Positions 35,376 through 44,711 of a stretch of 64,000 nucleotides of DNA are shown here, piece by piece. Location: positions 2,480,001-2,544,000 of the forward strand of contig OZ241916.1 of the NCBI GenBank assembly GCA_965203865.1. Reading direction: 5' to 3'. Positions within the stretch are counted from its first letter, which is position 1, and every line of letters starts with the position of its first letter. The translations under genes were made by a program, and so were the position numbers. The DNA comes from G965200765 sp965203865. Its GTDB lineage: Bacteria; Pseudomonadota; Gammaproteobacteria; Arenicellales; JAJDZL01. Under the pieces are notes generated by a model that was not told the origin of the DNA, searched no databases, and was given only the letters and a program-made list of their open reading frames with translations.

Positions 35376-35868
35376 TGCTGAAAAACCCAGTTTGACTGAA
35401 CTGCTTGATGCTACAGGCATCGAGTTTGAATTGCTGCACTGCGACCCGGAACTCGCAGATACAACGGTTTATTGCGAACACTATGGATGCGAGCTTGCCG
35501 ATTGTGCAAATACAATTCTGGTCAAATCCAAAACCGGAGAAGAAAAGTTCGCAGCCTGCGTTGCATTGGCGATTTCCAGACTGGATGTAAACAATACGAT
35601 TCGGAAAAAACTCGGAGCAAGAAAAGCGTCCTTTGCCAGTGCGCAAGAAACTCAGCAACTCACCGGCATGACAGTAGGCGGCGTAACTGCAATCGGATTA
35701 CCCGAAGAAATTCCCTTATGGGTCGACAGTGCAGTAATGGAAAGGAAATTGATTATTCTGGGCGGCGCAAGCCGTTCAGTCAAGATCAGAATATCTCCTC
35801 AGGTGTTTCTCCACTTGCCAAACACTGAAATTGTTGAGAATCTTGCCCGCTCTCTCACTCCTCAGTAA
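35362..35868 (+). CDS. YbaK/EbsC family aminoacyl-tRNA deacylase-like protein
   Basis: 168 residues. The YbaK domain is recognised by ANTILVKSKTGEEKFAACV, the conserved lysine in RKKLGARKASFAS, and GMTVGGVTAIGLPEEIPLWV, GGASRSVKI. Family members hydrolyse mis-charged tRNAs such as Cys-tRNA(Pro). Stand-alone homologs vary in specificity, so no symbol is given. GTG at 35362 overlaps lgt; GTG 35368 is an alternative. Confidence 0.8.
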   Translation: MSVHSAEKPSLTELLDATGIEFELLHCDPELADTTVYCEHYGCELADCANTILVKSKTGEEKFAACVALAISRLDVNNTIRKKLGARKASFASAQETQQLTGMTVGGVTAIGLPEEIPLWVDSAVMERKLIILGGASRSVKIRISPQVFLHLPNTEIVENLARSLTPQ

Positions 35869-35879
35869 ACCTGTCTCGG

Positions 35880-36218
35880 CTAATTCAGCAGTCTTTTGTA
35901 ATACGGCAGCCATACTACAACTAAAACAACTAGCATAAGCAGGTCTATGAGAATCACTTTCTTGTAGCGACTCCTTGATTCCACGCCTTTCGATGACATC
36001 ATGATTGCACACATCGTCATATCAAGAGGAAAGGCGAAGAAAAGCATGGGGACCATCACAGGTGCAATTAGTGTCGGAAACATCATAAGTCCAGAATAAT
36101 GCATTTCCCCCATTGAGAAAAATGCCATCAGCACCAATATCACGACAAAGATGTACAGCATAACCCTGAGCGGGCCGACCGAATCAGAAAATCTGATAAT
36201 GAAGTTTTTGTTACTCAT
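35880..36218 (-). CDS. Uncharacterised three-helix membrane protein
   Basis: 112 residues from the ATG at 36218, whose ATGAGTAA overlaps the stop of the upstream crotonase gene. Three helices are evident (about 16-35, 40-65, 88-106), with methionine-rich loops (SMGEMHYSGLMMFPTL). No family recognised. The overlap suggests it is co-expressed with the crotonase. Confidence 0.6.
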   Translation of the reverse strand: MSNKNFIIRFSDSVGPLRVMLYIFVVILVLMAFFSMGEMHYSGLMMFPTLIAPVMVPMLFFAFPLDMTMCAIMMSSKGVESRSRYKKVILIDLLMLVVLVVVWLPYYKRLLN

Positions 36219-36954
36219 GTTTACCTGCCTGCATTCGTATTTGATCTCGGTACGCAATAATCCTCTTCACGAGGCCGGGGTCCTGAATGGATGCCCTCAA
36301 ATCTTTCATGTCTTCCGCTCTGGTATCGGGGGTGGTGACTTCAAGCATTCGACCAATAAAATCAGGCTTGATCTTCGTTCCTGCCAATTTTAGGTCCGCA
36401 ATCAATTCGGGCCAGTCCCTTCGTTCCGAAATTCCTGTTAAAAATCCCATTTCCAATGCCTTTTCGGCATTGAACATGCGAGTGTCAATCAATATGTCCT
36501 GTGTGTTGCCGTATCCAATTCGATTGGCTAATCGCCTGGTACCCAGAAGAATTCCAAAGTTCAATCCGGGCATACAGAATTTGCTATCCCGTGTCGCAAT
36601 TCTCTTTCGACACGCACATACCAGATCCGCTCCCGCGCCAATTGCTTTTCCATGAACAAGGGCAACTGTCAAAATGGATGCATGATGCAACAATTGAAGC
36701 ATCTCTTCAACTTTCAAGATACGTTCAGAAACCACCATGTCTTCTAGATCTTCAATCTTCTCAAGGTCGAAGCCAGAGCAAAACGAATTGCCATTTCCTT
36801 CAATAACCAGTGTACGAGTACCATCTTCACAGGACTCTTTGATAGCACTAGTGAGTTGATTCACTAATTCTGCATTGAGAGAATTTGCGCTCTGCGGTCG
36901 ATTGAGCTTTAAATGCTTCAGTGCACCCTCGCGTTCAACACATAGAACTTCCAC
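36211..36954 (-). CDS. Enoyl-CoA hydratase/isomerase (crotonase) family protein
   Basis: 247 residues with the crotonase fold: LKLNRPQSANSLNAELV, the first oxyanion segment GNGNSFCSGFDLEKI, and the second, HGKAIGAGADLVCACRKRIA, followed by FCMPGLNFGILLGTRRLANRIG. The usual catalytic Glu positions are not clear-cut, so hydratase, isomerase or decarboxylase activity cannot be decided. GTG start. Followed by an overlapping membrane-protein gene. Confidence 0.8.
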   Translation of the reverse strand: MEVLCVEREGALKHLKLNRPQSANSLNAELVNQLTSAIKESCEDGTRTLVIEGNGNSFCSGFDLEKIEDLEDMVVSERILKVEEMLQLLHHASILTVALVHGKAIGAGADLVCACRKRIATRDSKFCMPGLNFGILLGTRRLANRIGYGNTQDILIDTRMFNAEKALEMGFLTGISERRDWPELIADLKLAGTKIKPDFIGRMLEVTTPDTRAEDMKDLRASIQDPGLVKRIIAYRDQIRMQAGKHE

Positions 36955-37347
36955 GCATTAAGTACCAGTGTATTCCAAGAATCGTATACCAATATTTCAT
37001 GAAGACCATATATCTTTGAACTATGCAGATTTTATCAATTTTTTAATGAAACCTGCGGCCAATACATGGAATTTGCATTGAAAACCAGGCATTACAAAGA
37101 AAAAGCCGGAGCTATCTTGATCAAATAAGTAAAGTATTCAGTCTGACGACCAAATTCTTCGCGTCGCTGTTGAAGTGGACAAATTTACTGGCAGGCAGAA
37201 TATTCTGAACTTGGATACAATCAGTCAAATGAAAGTGATTGCCAGGAATATTGAATACAAAAGGCCGAAAAAGCAATAAAATTCCAATTATTAAATTTCA
37301 ATAGAGTCTTTTAATTTAATCTCAACAATATATCGAGCAGGGAAAAT
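36955..37347. other. Intergenic region with a possible ORF relic
   Basis: Nearly 400 bases. The plus frame 37140-37279 is open (VAVEVDKFTGRQNILNLD, then EYKRPKKQ and stop), but it has an upstream stop and only a late ATG; no family recognised. The rest shows nothing. Confidence 0.25.
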
Positions 37348-38193
37348 TTGTCCAATAACGAAAAATCAAGTCAGCTTCCGCACCAAAGTCCAATTGAGCC
37401 TATTGAACTATCGCTCGACAGTGAATTTCAATTTGATTGCCACAAGGGAGTAAGCTGCTTCAATGTTTGCTGCAAAAGTATCGACATTACTTTGACCCCT
37501 TACGATATTCTTCGTTTGAAGCGAAGATTCAAAATGGATTCAAGGGAGTTTGTTGGAAGATTCACAACTCCGTTTCCCATGGATTATCACGATCTGCCCG
37601 GACTCAAGTTGAATATGAAACCTGGAACAACAGAATGCGTATTTCTTTCTGCCGATGGTTGCACTGTCTATGAAGACCGCCCGGCTGCATGTCGATATTA
37701 TGCGTTGGGCAGCATGGGAGTTCGAAAGAAAGATTCGCCAACTGTGGATGATATTTTCTTTATTGTGAAAGAGGACCACTGCAAAGGTCATGAAGAGCCC
37801 CGAACATTAACAGTGGCACAATATCGCAAGGAACAGGGTGTGGAAAAGTACGATGAAATGAATCGAGAGTGGCGGGACATTGTACTGAAAAAGCGCTCCA
37901 GCGGCCCTACTGTTGGACAGCCAACCGAACGAAGCATGCAGTTGTTCGACATGTGCAGCTACGACATTGAAAGCTTTCGGGAGTTTATTCAAACAAAGGG
38001 ATTTCGTGAAATTTTCGACCTGTCTGATTTGGAGCGAAAGGAGTTAATTGAAAACGAAGAGCAATTACTAGGGTTTGCCATTCGATTTTTGAAGCAGGTG
38101 TTGTTCGGTGTGATGACCATTCCGATGAAGCATGATGCGAGCGAAACGCGAGTCAGGCGTAGAAAAAAGAGACAATCAAGCGAGAAAGTGTAG
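37348..38193 (+). CDS. YkgJ-type cysteine-cluster protein
   Basis: 281 residues. The YkgJ/UPF0153 family signature is two cysteine groups: CHKGVSCFNVCCKSIDI near residue 31 and GCTVYEDRPAACRYYALG near 109, thought to bind an Fe-S cluster or zinc. It is longer than the usual single domain because of an extra alpha-helical C-terminus. TTG start preceded by AGGGA. The downstream phosphoesterase begins two bases after its stop. Confidence 0.8.
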   Translation: MSNNEKSSQLPHQSPIEPIELSLDSEFQFDCHKGVSCFNVCCKSIDITLTPYDILRLKRRFKMDSREFVGRFTTPFPMDYHDLPGLKLNMKPGTTECVFLSADGCTVYEDRPAACRYYALGSMGVRKKDSPTVDDIFFIVKEDHCKGHEEPRTLTVAQYRKEQGVEKYDEMNREWRDIVLKKRSSGPTVGQPTERSMQLFDMCSYDIESFREFIQTKGFREIFDLSDLERKELIENEEQLLGFAIRFLKQVLFGVMTIPMKHDASETRVRRRKKRQSSEKV

Positions 38194-38195
38194 CC

Positions 38196-38744
38196 ATGGC
38201 ATATACGAATCTAACCAGCTGGTCTGCCGCTGAAATTCAAATCGGCATTGTTTCAGATACTCATGGATTTCTTGACCCCCGAATCGCTTCCATAGTTTCT
38301 CAGTGCGACATCGCTGTTCACGCCGGTGATATCGGCTCGGCAGCAGTTCTGGATTCAATGCAACCAAAATCGAAAATGGTCATTGCCGTTGCTGGCAATA
38401 ACGATACGATACATTCTTGGGCATTGGAGGATAAAAAGGTGGTGTCGAATTTGGCTGAAGAACACCAAATCGGTCTTGACGCGGGACTAATTTCGGTTGA
38501 GCATGGCCACAAAGTTCGCAATACCAGACAGTATCATGAAGAACTTCGAGGACGGTATGGCAGTTCACGCATGATCATATATGGACATACCCATAAAAGA
38601 GTGGTTGATTCAAGCGTTATTCCGTGGGTGGTGAATCCAGGCGCTTCCGGTCGAGATCGAACTTACGGCGGGCCTTCATGTCTTACTTTGCATATTCACA
38701 AAGATGAATGGACGATTAAGCAGCACGTTTTCCCGCTTCATTAA
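38196..38744 (+). CDS. YfcE/MJ0936-type metallophosphoesterase
   Basis: 182 residues with all calcineurin-like motifs: SDTHG, HAGDIG, GNND, EHGH and YGHTHK, which bind two metal ions. It also has the VVNPGASGRDR end common in YfcE. It hydrolyses phosphodiesters; the physiological substrate is unknown. Probably co-transcribed with the YkgJ gene. Confidence 0.85.
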   Translation: MAYTNLTSWSAAEIQIGIVSDTHGFLDPRIASIVSQCDIAVHAGDIGSAAVLDSMQPKSKMVIAVAGNNDTIHSWALEDKKVVSNLAEEHQIGLDAGLISVEHGHKVRNTRQYHEELRGRYGSSRMIIYGHTHKRVVDSSVIPWVVNPGASGRDRTYGGPSCLTLHIHKDEWTIKQHVFPLH

Positions 38745-38849
38745 TTCTCTTCAGTACAATCAACCAGAATATCCTTCAATTCCGCCCGCATGCCGTCTTG
38801 ATTGAATTGTATTGGAATTCAGGGTGTCTTGAATGAGCGATCGTATGGT

Positions 38850-40097
38850 TTACGGACGAGTTCCTTGAACTCTTGCGAGATACGCATTCATCACCATAGA
38901 CGGGTCTTTCAGCAATTTATCTTTCCACGGACCCAGCTTCACTTTGGTTTGAATCAGGCCGCGAATAACCCCGACGTGCTGAGTGAGCCCAATTGCCAGT
39001 GCACCAACTAATACATCATCCTGGAATTCAAGTCGCAGATAGCGAGAAGATCCTCTGTGCAATGCTGTCGAACGCTCACCATCCTGCACGCCGTCCCAAC
39101 TTCCAAATGAACTTGTAATCAAGCCCAGCGTATTCAGGACGTTCATGGAAAGACTGCCGCTGTAATGCATGCCGTTACCCGTCATTTGACAGGCGGCTAC
39201 CCTGCCATGCTCGGCAGCAGTGGGCTGAATTGCATGCACTTGCTGCTCACCAGTGCTTAAATCCGGTCCCTGAGCCACATCGCCAGCAGCAAATATATTG
39301 GAAACGCTGGTTTGCAAGGAATTGTCAACCAGTATACCAACGTCGGTATCAACTCCACTTCCATCCAGAAATGCCATGTTGGGACGAACACCAGCAGCGC
39401 ACACAATGTGATCAACCTTTATGGCCGAGTTGTTGCTGAGACTGATTTCAAGTTGACTGCCGGCTTGCGTTACACCAAGCGCTTTACAACCGGTTTTCAC
39501 GCTTACACCTTTATTTTCGCACCATTCTTTGATCATATCGCCGCCAGTGTCATCCATCATCCTTGCCAGCATGCGGTCTGCCAACTCGATTACGGTCAAT
39601 TTCAACCCCATGTCAACCAAGGCTTGTAAAACGATGCAACCGATAAAACCTGCTCCAAGCAAGGCTACATGGTCGCCGCGCTTGACAGAGGCGAGTAACT
39701 GATGCGCATCTTCAAGGGTCCAGCAATTGGAAACCTGGTGCAAGTCCATGCCTTCAATCGGCGGGCGAATTGCACTTGATCCGGTTGCCACCAAAAGCCG
39801 GTCGTAGTTGATCTTGTTCCCGTTTGCCAATTCAACCAATGAATTACCGGGAACAATACGTGTAATCCGGTCTTGTATAAATTTTATTTCCAGTTTTTCA
39901 TAATGGTCTGCACCGTGGCGCAAGTAAGTGCCTTCGTCCCCAACACTGCCTGACAACAGATAAGGTAGAGCCATTCTCGAATATGGCGGGTGCTGTTCCT
40001 CGCCAATAATAGTGACAGAGTCACTTGGCGACAGCTTGCGAATATTTTCGGCTGCTATGATTCCTGCGGGCCCTGCGCCGATAATCACATGCTCCAT
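38850..40097 (-). CDS. FAD/NAD(P)-dependent reductase, AorC-like electron-transfer subunit
   Basis: 415 residues with the two nucleotide sites of a rubredoxin-reductase-like enzyme: FAD GAGPAGIIAAENIR and NAD(P) GAGFIGCIVLQAL, plus ATGSSAIRPP, AAGVRPN and FAAGDVAQG. It has no redox-active CxxC. Together with the ferredoxin-like gene 39 bp upstream it resembles the AorC/AorA pair that serves tungsten aldehyde oxidoreductase, but no catalytic AorB lies in the window. Start: ATG 40097 with CAGG five bases before; GTG 40112 is the alternative. Confidence 0.75.
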   Translation of the reverse strand: MEHVIIGAGPAGIIAAENIRKLSPSDSVTIIGEEQHPPYSRMALPYLLSGSVGDEGTYLRHGADHYEKLEIKFIQDRITRIVPGNSLVELANGNKINYDRLLVATGSSAIRPPIEGMDLHQVSNCWTLEDAHQLLASVKRGDHVALLGAGFIGCIVLQALVDMGLKLTVIELADRMLARMMDDTGGDMIKEWCENKGVSVKTGCKALGVTQAGSQLEISLSNNSAIKVDHIVCAAGVRPNMAFLDGSGVDTDVGILVDNSLQTSVSNIFAAGDVAQGPDLSTGEQQVHAIQPTAAEHGRVAACQMTGNGMHYSGSLSMNVLNTLGLITSSFGSWDGVQDGERSTALHRGSSRYLRLEFQDDVLVGALAIGLTQHVGVIRGLIQTKVKLGPWKDKLLKDPSMVMNAYLARVQGTRP

Positions 40098-40136
40098 GGA
40101 TGCCTGCACCACGTATCCGTTGTCAAGAATATTGCT

Positions 40137-40598
40137 TCAGGCATGTGCTTCGACAGCTGATTCGCGCATACGGTTATATCCTGCCCAGTCCGACTCAACA
40201 TACAGGATGGCACCTGTTGGACATGCTTCGGCACACTGCGGGGCTCCACCGCATAAGTCGCATTTGATTACCTTCCCGGTATCGCTGTTGTAGTTGACAG
40301 TGCCAAACGGGCAGGCAATTGTGCAAACCTTGCAACCAACACATACAGAATCGCTAACTTCCTTCGCGCCTGTTGCAGGGTTGATCCAAATTGCCTCAAC
40401 TGGACAGGCATGCAAACACCAGGCCTCGTCGCACTGTGTGCATGTATACGGAATAGCCCTTAATCCGTGTTCAAATTCAAAAATCTTGATTCTTGACTTG
40501 GCGGGGTTGAAAATCCCCTCGTTTTCGTACGAGCACGCAAGTTCGCACTGCAGGCAACTTGTACATTTGTTTGGATCAATTAACAGGGATTTGAACAT
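40137..40598 (-). CDS. Four-cluster ferredoxin-like electron-transfer protein, AorA/HycB-like
   Basis: 153 residues with four cysteine groups typical of polyferredoxin subunits: CTSCLQCELAC (from residue 12), CTQCDEAWCLHACP, CVGCKVCTIACP and CDLCGGAPQCAEACP, enough for four [4Fe-4S] clusters. Relatives are HycB, CooF and AorA, which link a catalytic subunit to a reductase. The reductase follows immediately. The ATG at 40598 fits the family start MFKSLLIDPNKC. Confidence 0.82.
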   Translation of the reverse strand: MFKSLLIDPNKCTSCLQCELACSYENEGIFNPAKSRIKIFEFEHGLRAIPYTCTQCDEAWCLHACPVEAIWINPATGAKEVSDSVCVGCKVCTIACPFGTVNYNSDTGKVIKCDLCGGAPQCAEACPTGAILYVESDWAGYNRMRESAVEAHA

Positions 40599-40784
40599 CG
40601 TTGCAACTCTCTCCTCTCGCGGCAACCATCAACAAATTGGAAAGTGTGAATTGTATCAAATTACAGGTAAGCAATTTGGCAAACAAAAATTATTCATAAA
40701 ATATTCAGGCATGGACTGATTGAAACACCAGTTATTGAAATTGCGGCAAACTTGCCTCGCAGTGAACAGGCACTGTTCTGACAA

Positions 40785-41438
40785 CTAAAATACAGGGGCA
40801 TGCGTTGCTACAAGTGCGACTTGAATATCTCTGACCAGTTTTGTGGTAATTTGCCCTATTTCATCAAGTTGCGCAACTTCATCAATCCTGGCTCGAACCT
40901 TGCTCAATTCCGTTGGACCAAGAATTGTCCGAAACATATCGCAAGCATCCATCAGGCAGATAATTACTATATCTTTTTGCTCGGGGTCCACATCGCCGTA
41001 CAGAATATTCATGATTCGGAGTTTGACCCGTCGTTCAGCCGAGTCGTCAACAATGGGGTAAGTTTGGGTTTTCACAATCCAAAAATAACGCTTCTCGTTG
41101 ACTTCAAGGACCTCTCGCTCAACCAGTCGCTTGAATCCAAGTTCAGTCAACTCGGCACCATCATCAGCAATTTTGTTTATCCAGAAATTGATTTCTCGCT
41201 TTTCCGGTTTACTGGCAATTAGCGCAAGCGTTGAATCCAGAAATTCCTCCCCGGTCGCAGACTTGTCAACCACCAAAATACTTTCATCATCTGTGTCGAT
41301 TTTTCCTCTCATTGCCAGTTCCATCAGTACTGCGCCTGCAAGAATAAAGTGAAGAGTCAACTGCGGTACAGGAGGCAAAGTTCCTTTTTCATCATCAAGC
41401 AGCAACAAAAGAATTTTCTCGACAATCGTTATATTCAT
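40785..41438 (-). CDS. GPP34 (GOLPH3) domain protein
   Basis: 217 residues: EKILLLLLDDEKGTLPPVP, GAVLMELAMRGKIDTDDE, ELGFKRLVEREVLEVNEKR. This is the GPP34 fold of Golgi phosphoprotein 3, known in actinobacteria and scattered proteobacteria. It binds phosphoinositides in eukaryotes; the bacterial function is unknown. Divergent from the operon at 41575. Confidence 0.8.
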   Translation of the reverse strand: MNITIVEKILLLLLDDEKGTLPPVPQLTLHFILAGAVLMELAMRGKIDTDDESILVVDKSATGEEFLDSTLALIASKPEKREINFWINKIADDGAELTELGFKRLVEREVLEVNEKRYFWIVKTQTYPIVDDSAERRVKLRIMNILYGDVDPEQKDIVIICLMDACDMFRTILGPTELSKVRARIDEVAQLDEIGQITTKLVRDIQVALVATHAPVF

Positions 41439-41574
41439 TTCTAATTTCCGTATTGCTTCAAGTACTCATTCTATGCAAACTTCAGCCTGAAACGCAAATT
41501 TGGTTTCTTTCACCCGTGAAACTTTTGCGAAGTATAAGTACAATTTCTTTTTCTGATTCGGTAAAATTTCAAGC

Positions 41575-42507
41575 ATGTCGAACGATTCAAAAGCAGATGA
41601 AGTAATTAACGGCACTGTCCGGGAAGTAGATGGCAAAATGCGCATCTACTACGACCAGTACTGGATTCGCTATTACCAGCCCCCGGACGATGTCTTGACT
41701 GCAAAAAAGAATTTGATTGTTGGCTTGACGCGTCGTGCTTTTCACCACACAGAGCTAGGAATTAACACCCCGGGGGAAAATCTGGATTTGGCGCGCCTGG
41801 GCTATGAACGTGCCGCAGGGTCGGCAGAAAAGCGCGTTAACGCTGCAATGCTGGCAGGCGCCCTGTTCAACCGGGCTACCGATATATTTAAAACGGTTGT
41901 AGAACTTGCCGAAAAGGGTGTTCACATCAGTTTGGACAACGAGCTGATGAGAGAATGCAGTGAGTGCCTGCAAGAAGCGATGGAGCTGGGGCAGTGGGTA
42001 CGCGATGTCAACGGGGACAACAGTGAAGGAATTGAAGAATTGTGGGGCGAACCGTTGAAGGCGTTTACCCTGCCATTGGGTGAATACTATGCCAGCCGCT
42101 ATATCAAAATCAGTCAAAGTATGCGAGACATTGACAATGTGGCCGAGAAAATGATCGAAACATTCAACTCGATAAAGGCATTTGAAGGCATTGAAGACCT
42201 TTTGCGAGACTTCGTCAAAATGGCGAAGCAGGAATGCGAAATTACCAAGATTGATCCAGACATATTCGAAGTATGGCCGAAATATGTAACCTCCATTGAA
42301 CTGGTTGAATACTTCGAGCCACAAATATCGAATAATACTTCGGAAGCAGACAAGAAAGTTATTGAACGCGGTTCCGAGCTGTTGCAAAACGGCCGAAAAT
42401 TGATCGAGCACATCGCAGGGGTACGAGTTCCCATACCGAAAGCAACAAAACGGTATATAAAAGATTGCGATGAATTTGCCTGTTTAACAGAAAATTTGGA
42501 GGAGTGA
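41575..42507 (+). CDS. Conserved-looking helical protein, unknown function
   Basis: 310 residues, almost entirely alpha-helical, acidic, without signal peptide, membrane helices or cysteine motif. No family recognised. It is separated by 6 bases from the cupin gene and is probably the first gene of an operon cupin–rhodanese, so a role in the same sulfur process is possible but unproven. Confidence 0.6.
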   Translation: MSNDSKADEVINGTVREVDGKMRIYYDQYWIRYYQPPDDVLTAKKNLIVGLTRRAFHHTELGINTPGENLDLARLGYERAAGSAEKRVNAAMLAGALFNRATDIFKTVVELAEKGVHISLDNELMRECSECLQEAMELGQWVRDVNGDNSEGIEELWGEPLKAFTLPLGEYYASRYIKISQSMRDIDNVAEKMIETFNSIKAFEGIEDLLRDFVKMAKQECEITKIDPDIFEVWPKYVTSIELVEYFEPQISNNTSEADKKVIERGSELLQNGRKLIEHIAGVRVPIPKATKRYIKDCDEFACLTENLEE

Positions 42508-42513
42508 AAGGAT

Positions 42514-43107
42514 ATGCCCGCCAACAAAGATCGAAAAAAAGCAATTAGAGCAACAATTGAACGAATTCACGATATAGAAAGAGAAGATGGAGTTACGCTG
42601 ACAGCGCTTGAGAGAATCAAGCAAGAATTGATTGCTTTGGCCGAACATGCCGAGTGGTTCACCGAAGAAGAATTCCCGGCCCCGCCCAAGTCGAGTTTTG
42701 AAAACTCATGCATTTACCGATTGTCAGAGGATATGGACGACAACCGTTTCTCTCTCTATGTACAGTCTGTCCGACCGCCATTGAGTACTGAGCCTCACAA
42801 TCACGATACATGGGCAGTAATCGTCGGTATTCACGGTGATGAACTCAACCGCTTCTACAAGCGAACAGAAGATGGCGTTGAATTGTTTGACTCAAAAATT
42901 GTACGCAAAGGCACAGGTGTGGTTCTGCTGCCAGATGATCTTCACTCCATTCATGTCGCAAACGAAAGTACGGTTATAAATTTCCACATGTATGGACTGG
43001 GGCTGGAACACCTTACGGACCGTGAGTTTTATGACAGGGAAAAAGGCGAGTGGAGAAAATATCCTGTATATGACGACATCCGCGAAGCGCGGTATATCGA
43101 TCAATGA
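42514..43107 (+). CDS. Cysteine-dioxygenase-like cupin
   Basis: 197 residues. The cupin core carries the metal ligands expected for thiol dioxygenases: His95 and His97 in EPHNHDTWAVIVGIHG, and His144 in LPDDLHSIHVAN. Related proteins are grouped with cysteine or 3-mercaptopropionate dioxygenases, which oxidise a thiol to a sulfinate. The GGAGG-type ribosome site and the ATGA overlap with the next gene show operon structure. Which thiol is used cannot be read from sequence. Confidence 0.75.
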   Translation: MPANKDRKKAIRATIERIHDIEREDGVTLTALERIKQELIALAEHAEWFTEEEFPAPPKSSFENSCIYRLSEDMDDNRFSLYVQSVRPPLSTEPHNHDTWAVIVGIHGDELNRFYKRTEDGVELFDSKIVRKGTGVVLLPDDLHSIHVANESTVINFHMYGLGLEHLTDREFYDREKGEWRKYPVYDDIREARYIDQ

Positions 43108-44699
43108 CGGACTATATTGATGCCTGCTCCCTGAAAGAACACATACTTTCGGGCGATGAACTTGCGATACTGGATGTTCGAGAAGAGGGAATCTACTTTT
43201 CCGGCCACTTGCTCTGGGCATCCAATTTGCCGCTCAGTCAACTGGAGCTTCATATTCTGTCGCTTGTACCCCGAAAGAACACACAAATTGTTGTGTACGA
43301 CAGCGGCCCCGAAGGAAAGGAAAAAATCGCTTGTCAAGCACAGCAGAAGCTGGTCGAAATCGGATATTCAAATGCGAGTGTATTAACTGGAGGGCTGGAA
43401 GGCTGGAGAAGCCAGGGCTTTGAGTTGTTTTCGGGACTGAATGTGCCGAGCAAGACATTTGGGGAGTATTTACTGGAGAATCGCCAGCCGCCTGAAATTC
43501 TGCCCGACGAGCTAAGCAATCGATTGACTCGCGGGGACAACATTGTAGTTCTTGATAGCCGCCCTCTGGACGAATACAGCGCCATGAGCATTCCAACTGC
43601 GATTGATGTTCCCGGAGGCGAGCTGGTTTATCGCGTGTTCGAGGTGGCACCGGACCCGGCAACAGATATTGTCGTGAACTGTGCTGGAAGAACCAGAAGC
43701 ATTTTAGGCGCACAGTCGTTGATTAATGCCGGCATCCCGAATCATGTCATGCTGCTGAAAGATGGCACTATGGGATGGCATTTGGCGGGATTGAAACTGG
43801 ACCATGATGCCGACCGCATCGGCCCGAATCCGTCTGTGACAAACTACAAAAAAGCATGTGAAGCAGCAGAACGCGTGGCGAAGCGTTTTGGTGTGTCTCG
43901 AATAGATGTCGGCACGCTGAACAAGTGGATGGAAGACCCCGAAAGAACCTTGTACCTGTTTGATGTGCGTACTATTGAAGAGTTTGAAGCGGGACACTTG
44001 CCAAAATCAAGGCATGCGCCAGGCGGTCAGCTGGTTCAAACAACCGACGAGTACATAGCGGTGCAAAACTCGCGAATTGTATTGATAGACGACAAGCATG
44101 TTCGCGCAGTAATGACAGCATCGTGGCTAATACAGATGGGGCACAGGGATGTTCATGTTCTGGAGCATCCTTTTCAAGACGTACAACTTGAATCCGGTCC
44201 GAACCATCCGGAAATTGTTGATTGCCGAGAATATGAAACGATTGAACCCGGCGAGTTAAAAGCTGTGATGCAATCGGGAGAACCTGCGATGATTGTGGAT
44301 TTATCAAGCAGCCGGAACTATCGCTTGCAACATATACCCAAGGCTGCCTGGTGCATTCGGCAGAGGTTGAACAATTCGCTGGCGTTCAGGCCGCCAGTTG
44401 GATTACTGGTGCTTACTTCGGAAGACGGATGTCTTGCCCATTTTGCGGCAGCGGATTTGAAAAAAGCAGATTATCAAGCAATTATTCGCATCTTGAATGG
44501 CGGTAACCAAGGGTGGCATCAAGCAGGCTTCTCGTTTGCAGAGGGTATGGAAGACTCTATGTGCGACGTGGACGATGTTTGGGATCGGCCGTACGACCAA
44601 GAGCAAGATCAAGAAATTCGTATGAAGCAATACCTTGAATGGGAAGTGCAGCTTATGGAGCAAGCGCACCGGGACGGCACTACTGACTTTCAATGCTGA
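43104..44699 (+). CDS. Four-domain rhodanese (sulfurtransferase) with one active site
   Basis: 531 residues in four rhodanese-like domains (about 5-110, 125-235, 280-370, 385-475). Only domain 2 keeps the catalytic cysteine (Cys193 in VVNCAGRTRS). The equivalent loops of domain 1 (VYDSGPEGK), 3 (LIDDKHVRA) and 4 (LTSEDGCLA) lack it in place. Such proteins transfer sulfane sulfur, with inactive domains as scaffold. It overlaps the cupin stop by four bases (ATGA). Together they suggest oxidation or transfer of thiol-derived sulfur. Confidence 0.85.
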   Translation: MTDYIDACSLKEHILSGDELAILDVREEGIYFSGHLLWASNLPLSQLELHILSLVPRKNTQIVVYDSGPEGKEKIACQAQQKLVEIGYSNASVLTGGLEGWRSQGFELFSGLNVPSKTFGEYLLENRQPPEILPDELSNRLTRGDNIVVLDSRPLDEYSAMSIPTAIDVPGGELVYRVFEVAPDPATDIVVNCAGRTRSILGAQSLINAGIPNHVMLLKDGTMGWHLAGLKLDHDADRIGPNPSVTNYKKACEAAERVAKRFGVSRIDVGTLNKWMEDPERTLYLFDVRTIEEFEAGHLPKSRHAPGGQLVQTTDEYIAVQNSRIVLIDDKHVRAVMTASWLIQMGHRDVHVLEHPFQDVQLESGPNHPEIVDCREYETIEPGELKAVMQSGEPAMIVDLSSSRNYRLQHIPKAAWCIRQRLNNSLAFRPPVGLLVLTSEDGCLAHFAAADLKKADYQAIIRILNGGNQGWHQAGFSFAEGMEDSMCDVDDVWDRPYDQEQDQEIRMKQYLEWEVQLMEQAHRDGTTDFQC

Positions 44700-44711
44700 A
44701 TGTCCCTGAAA

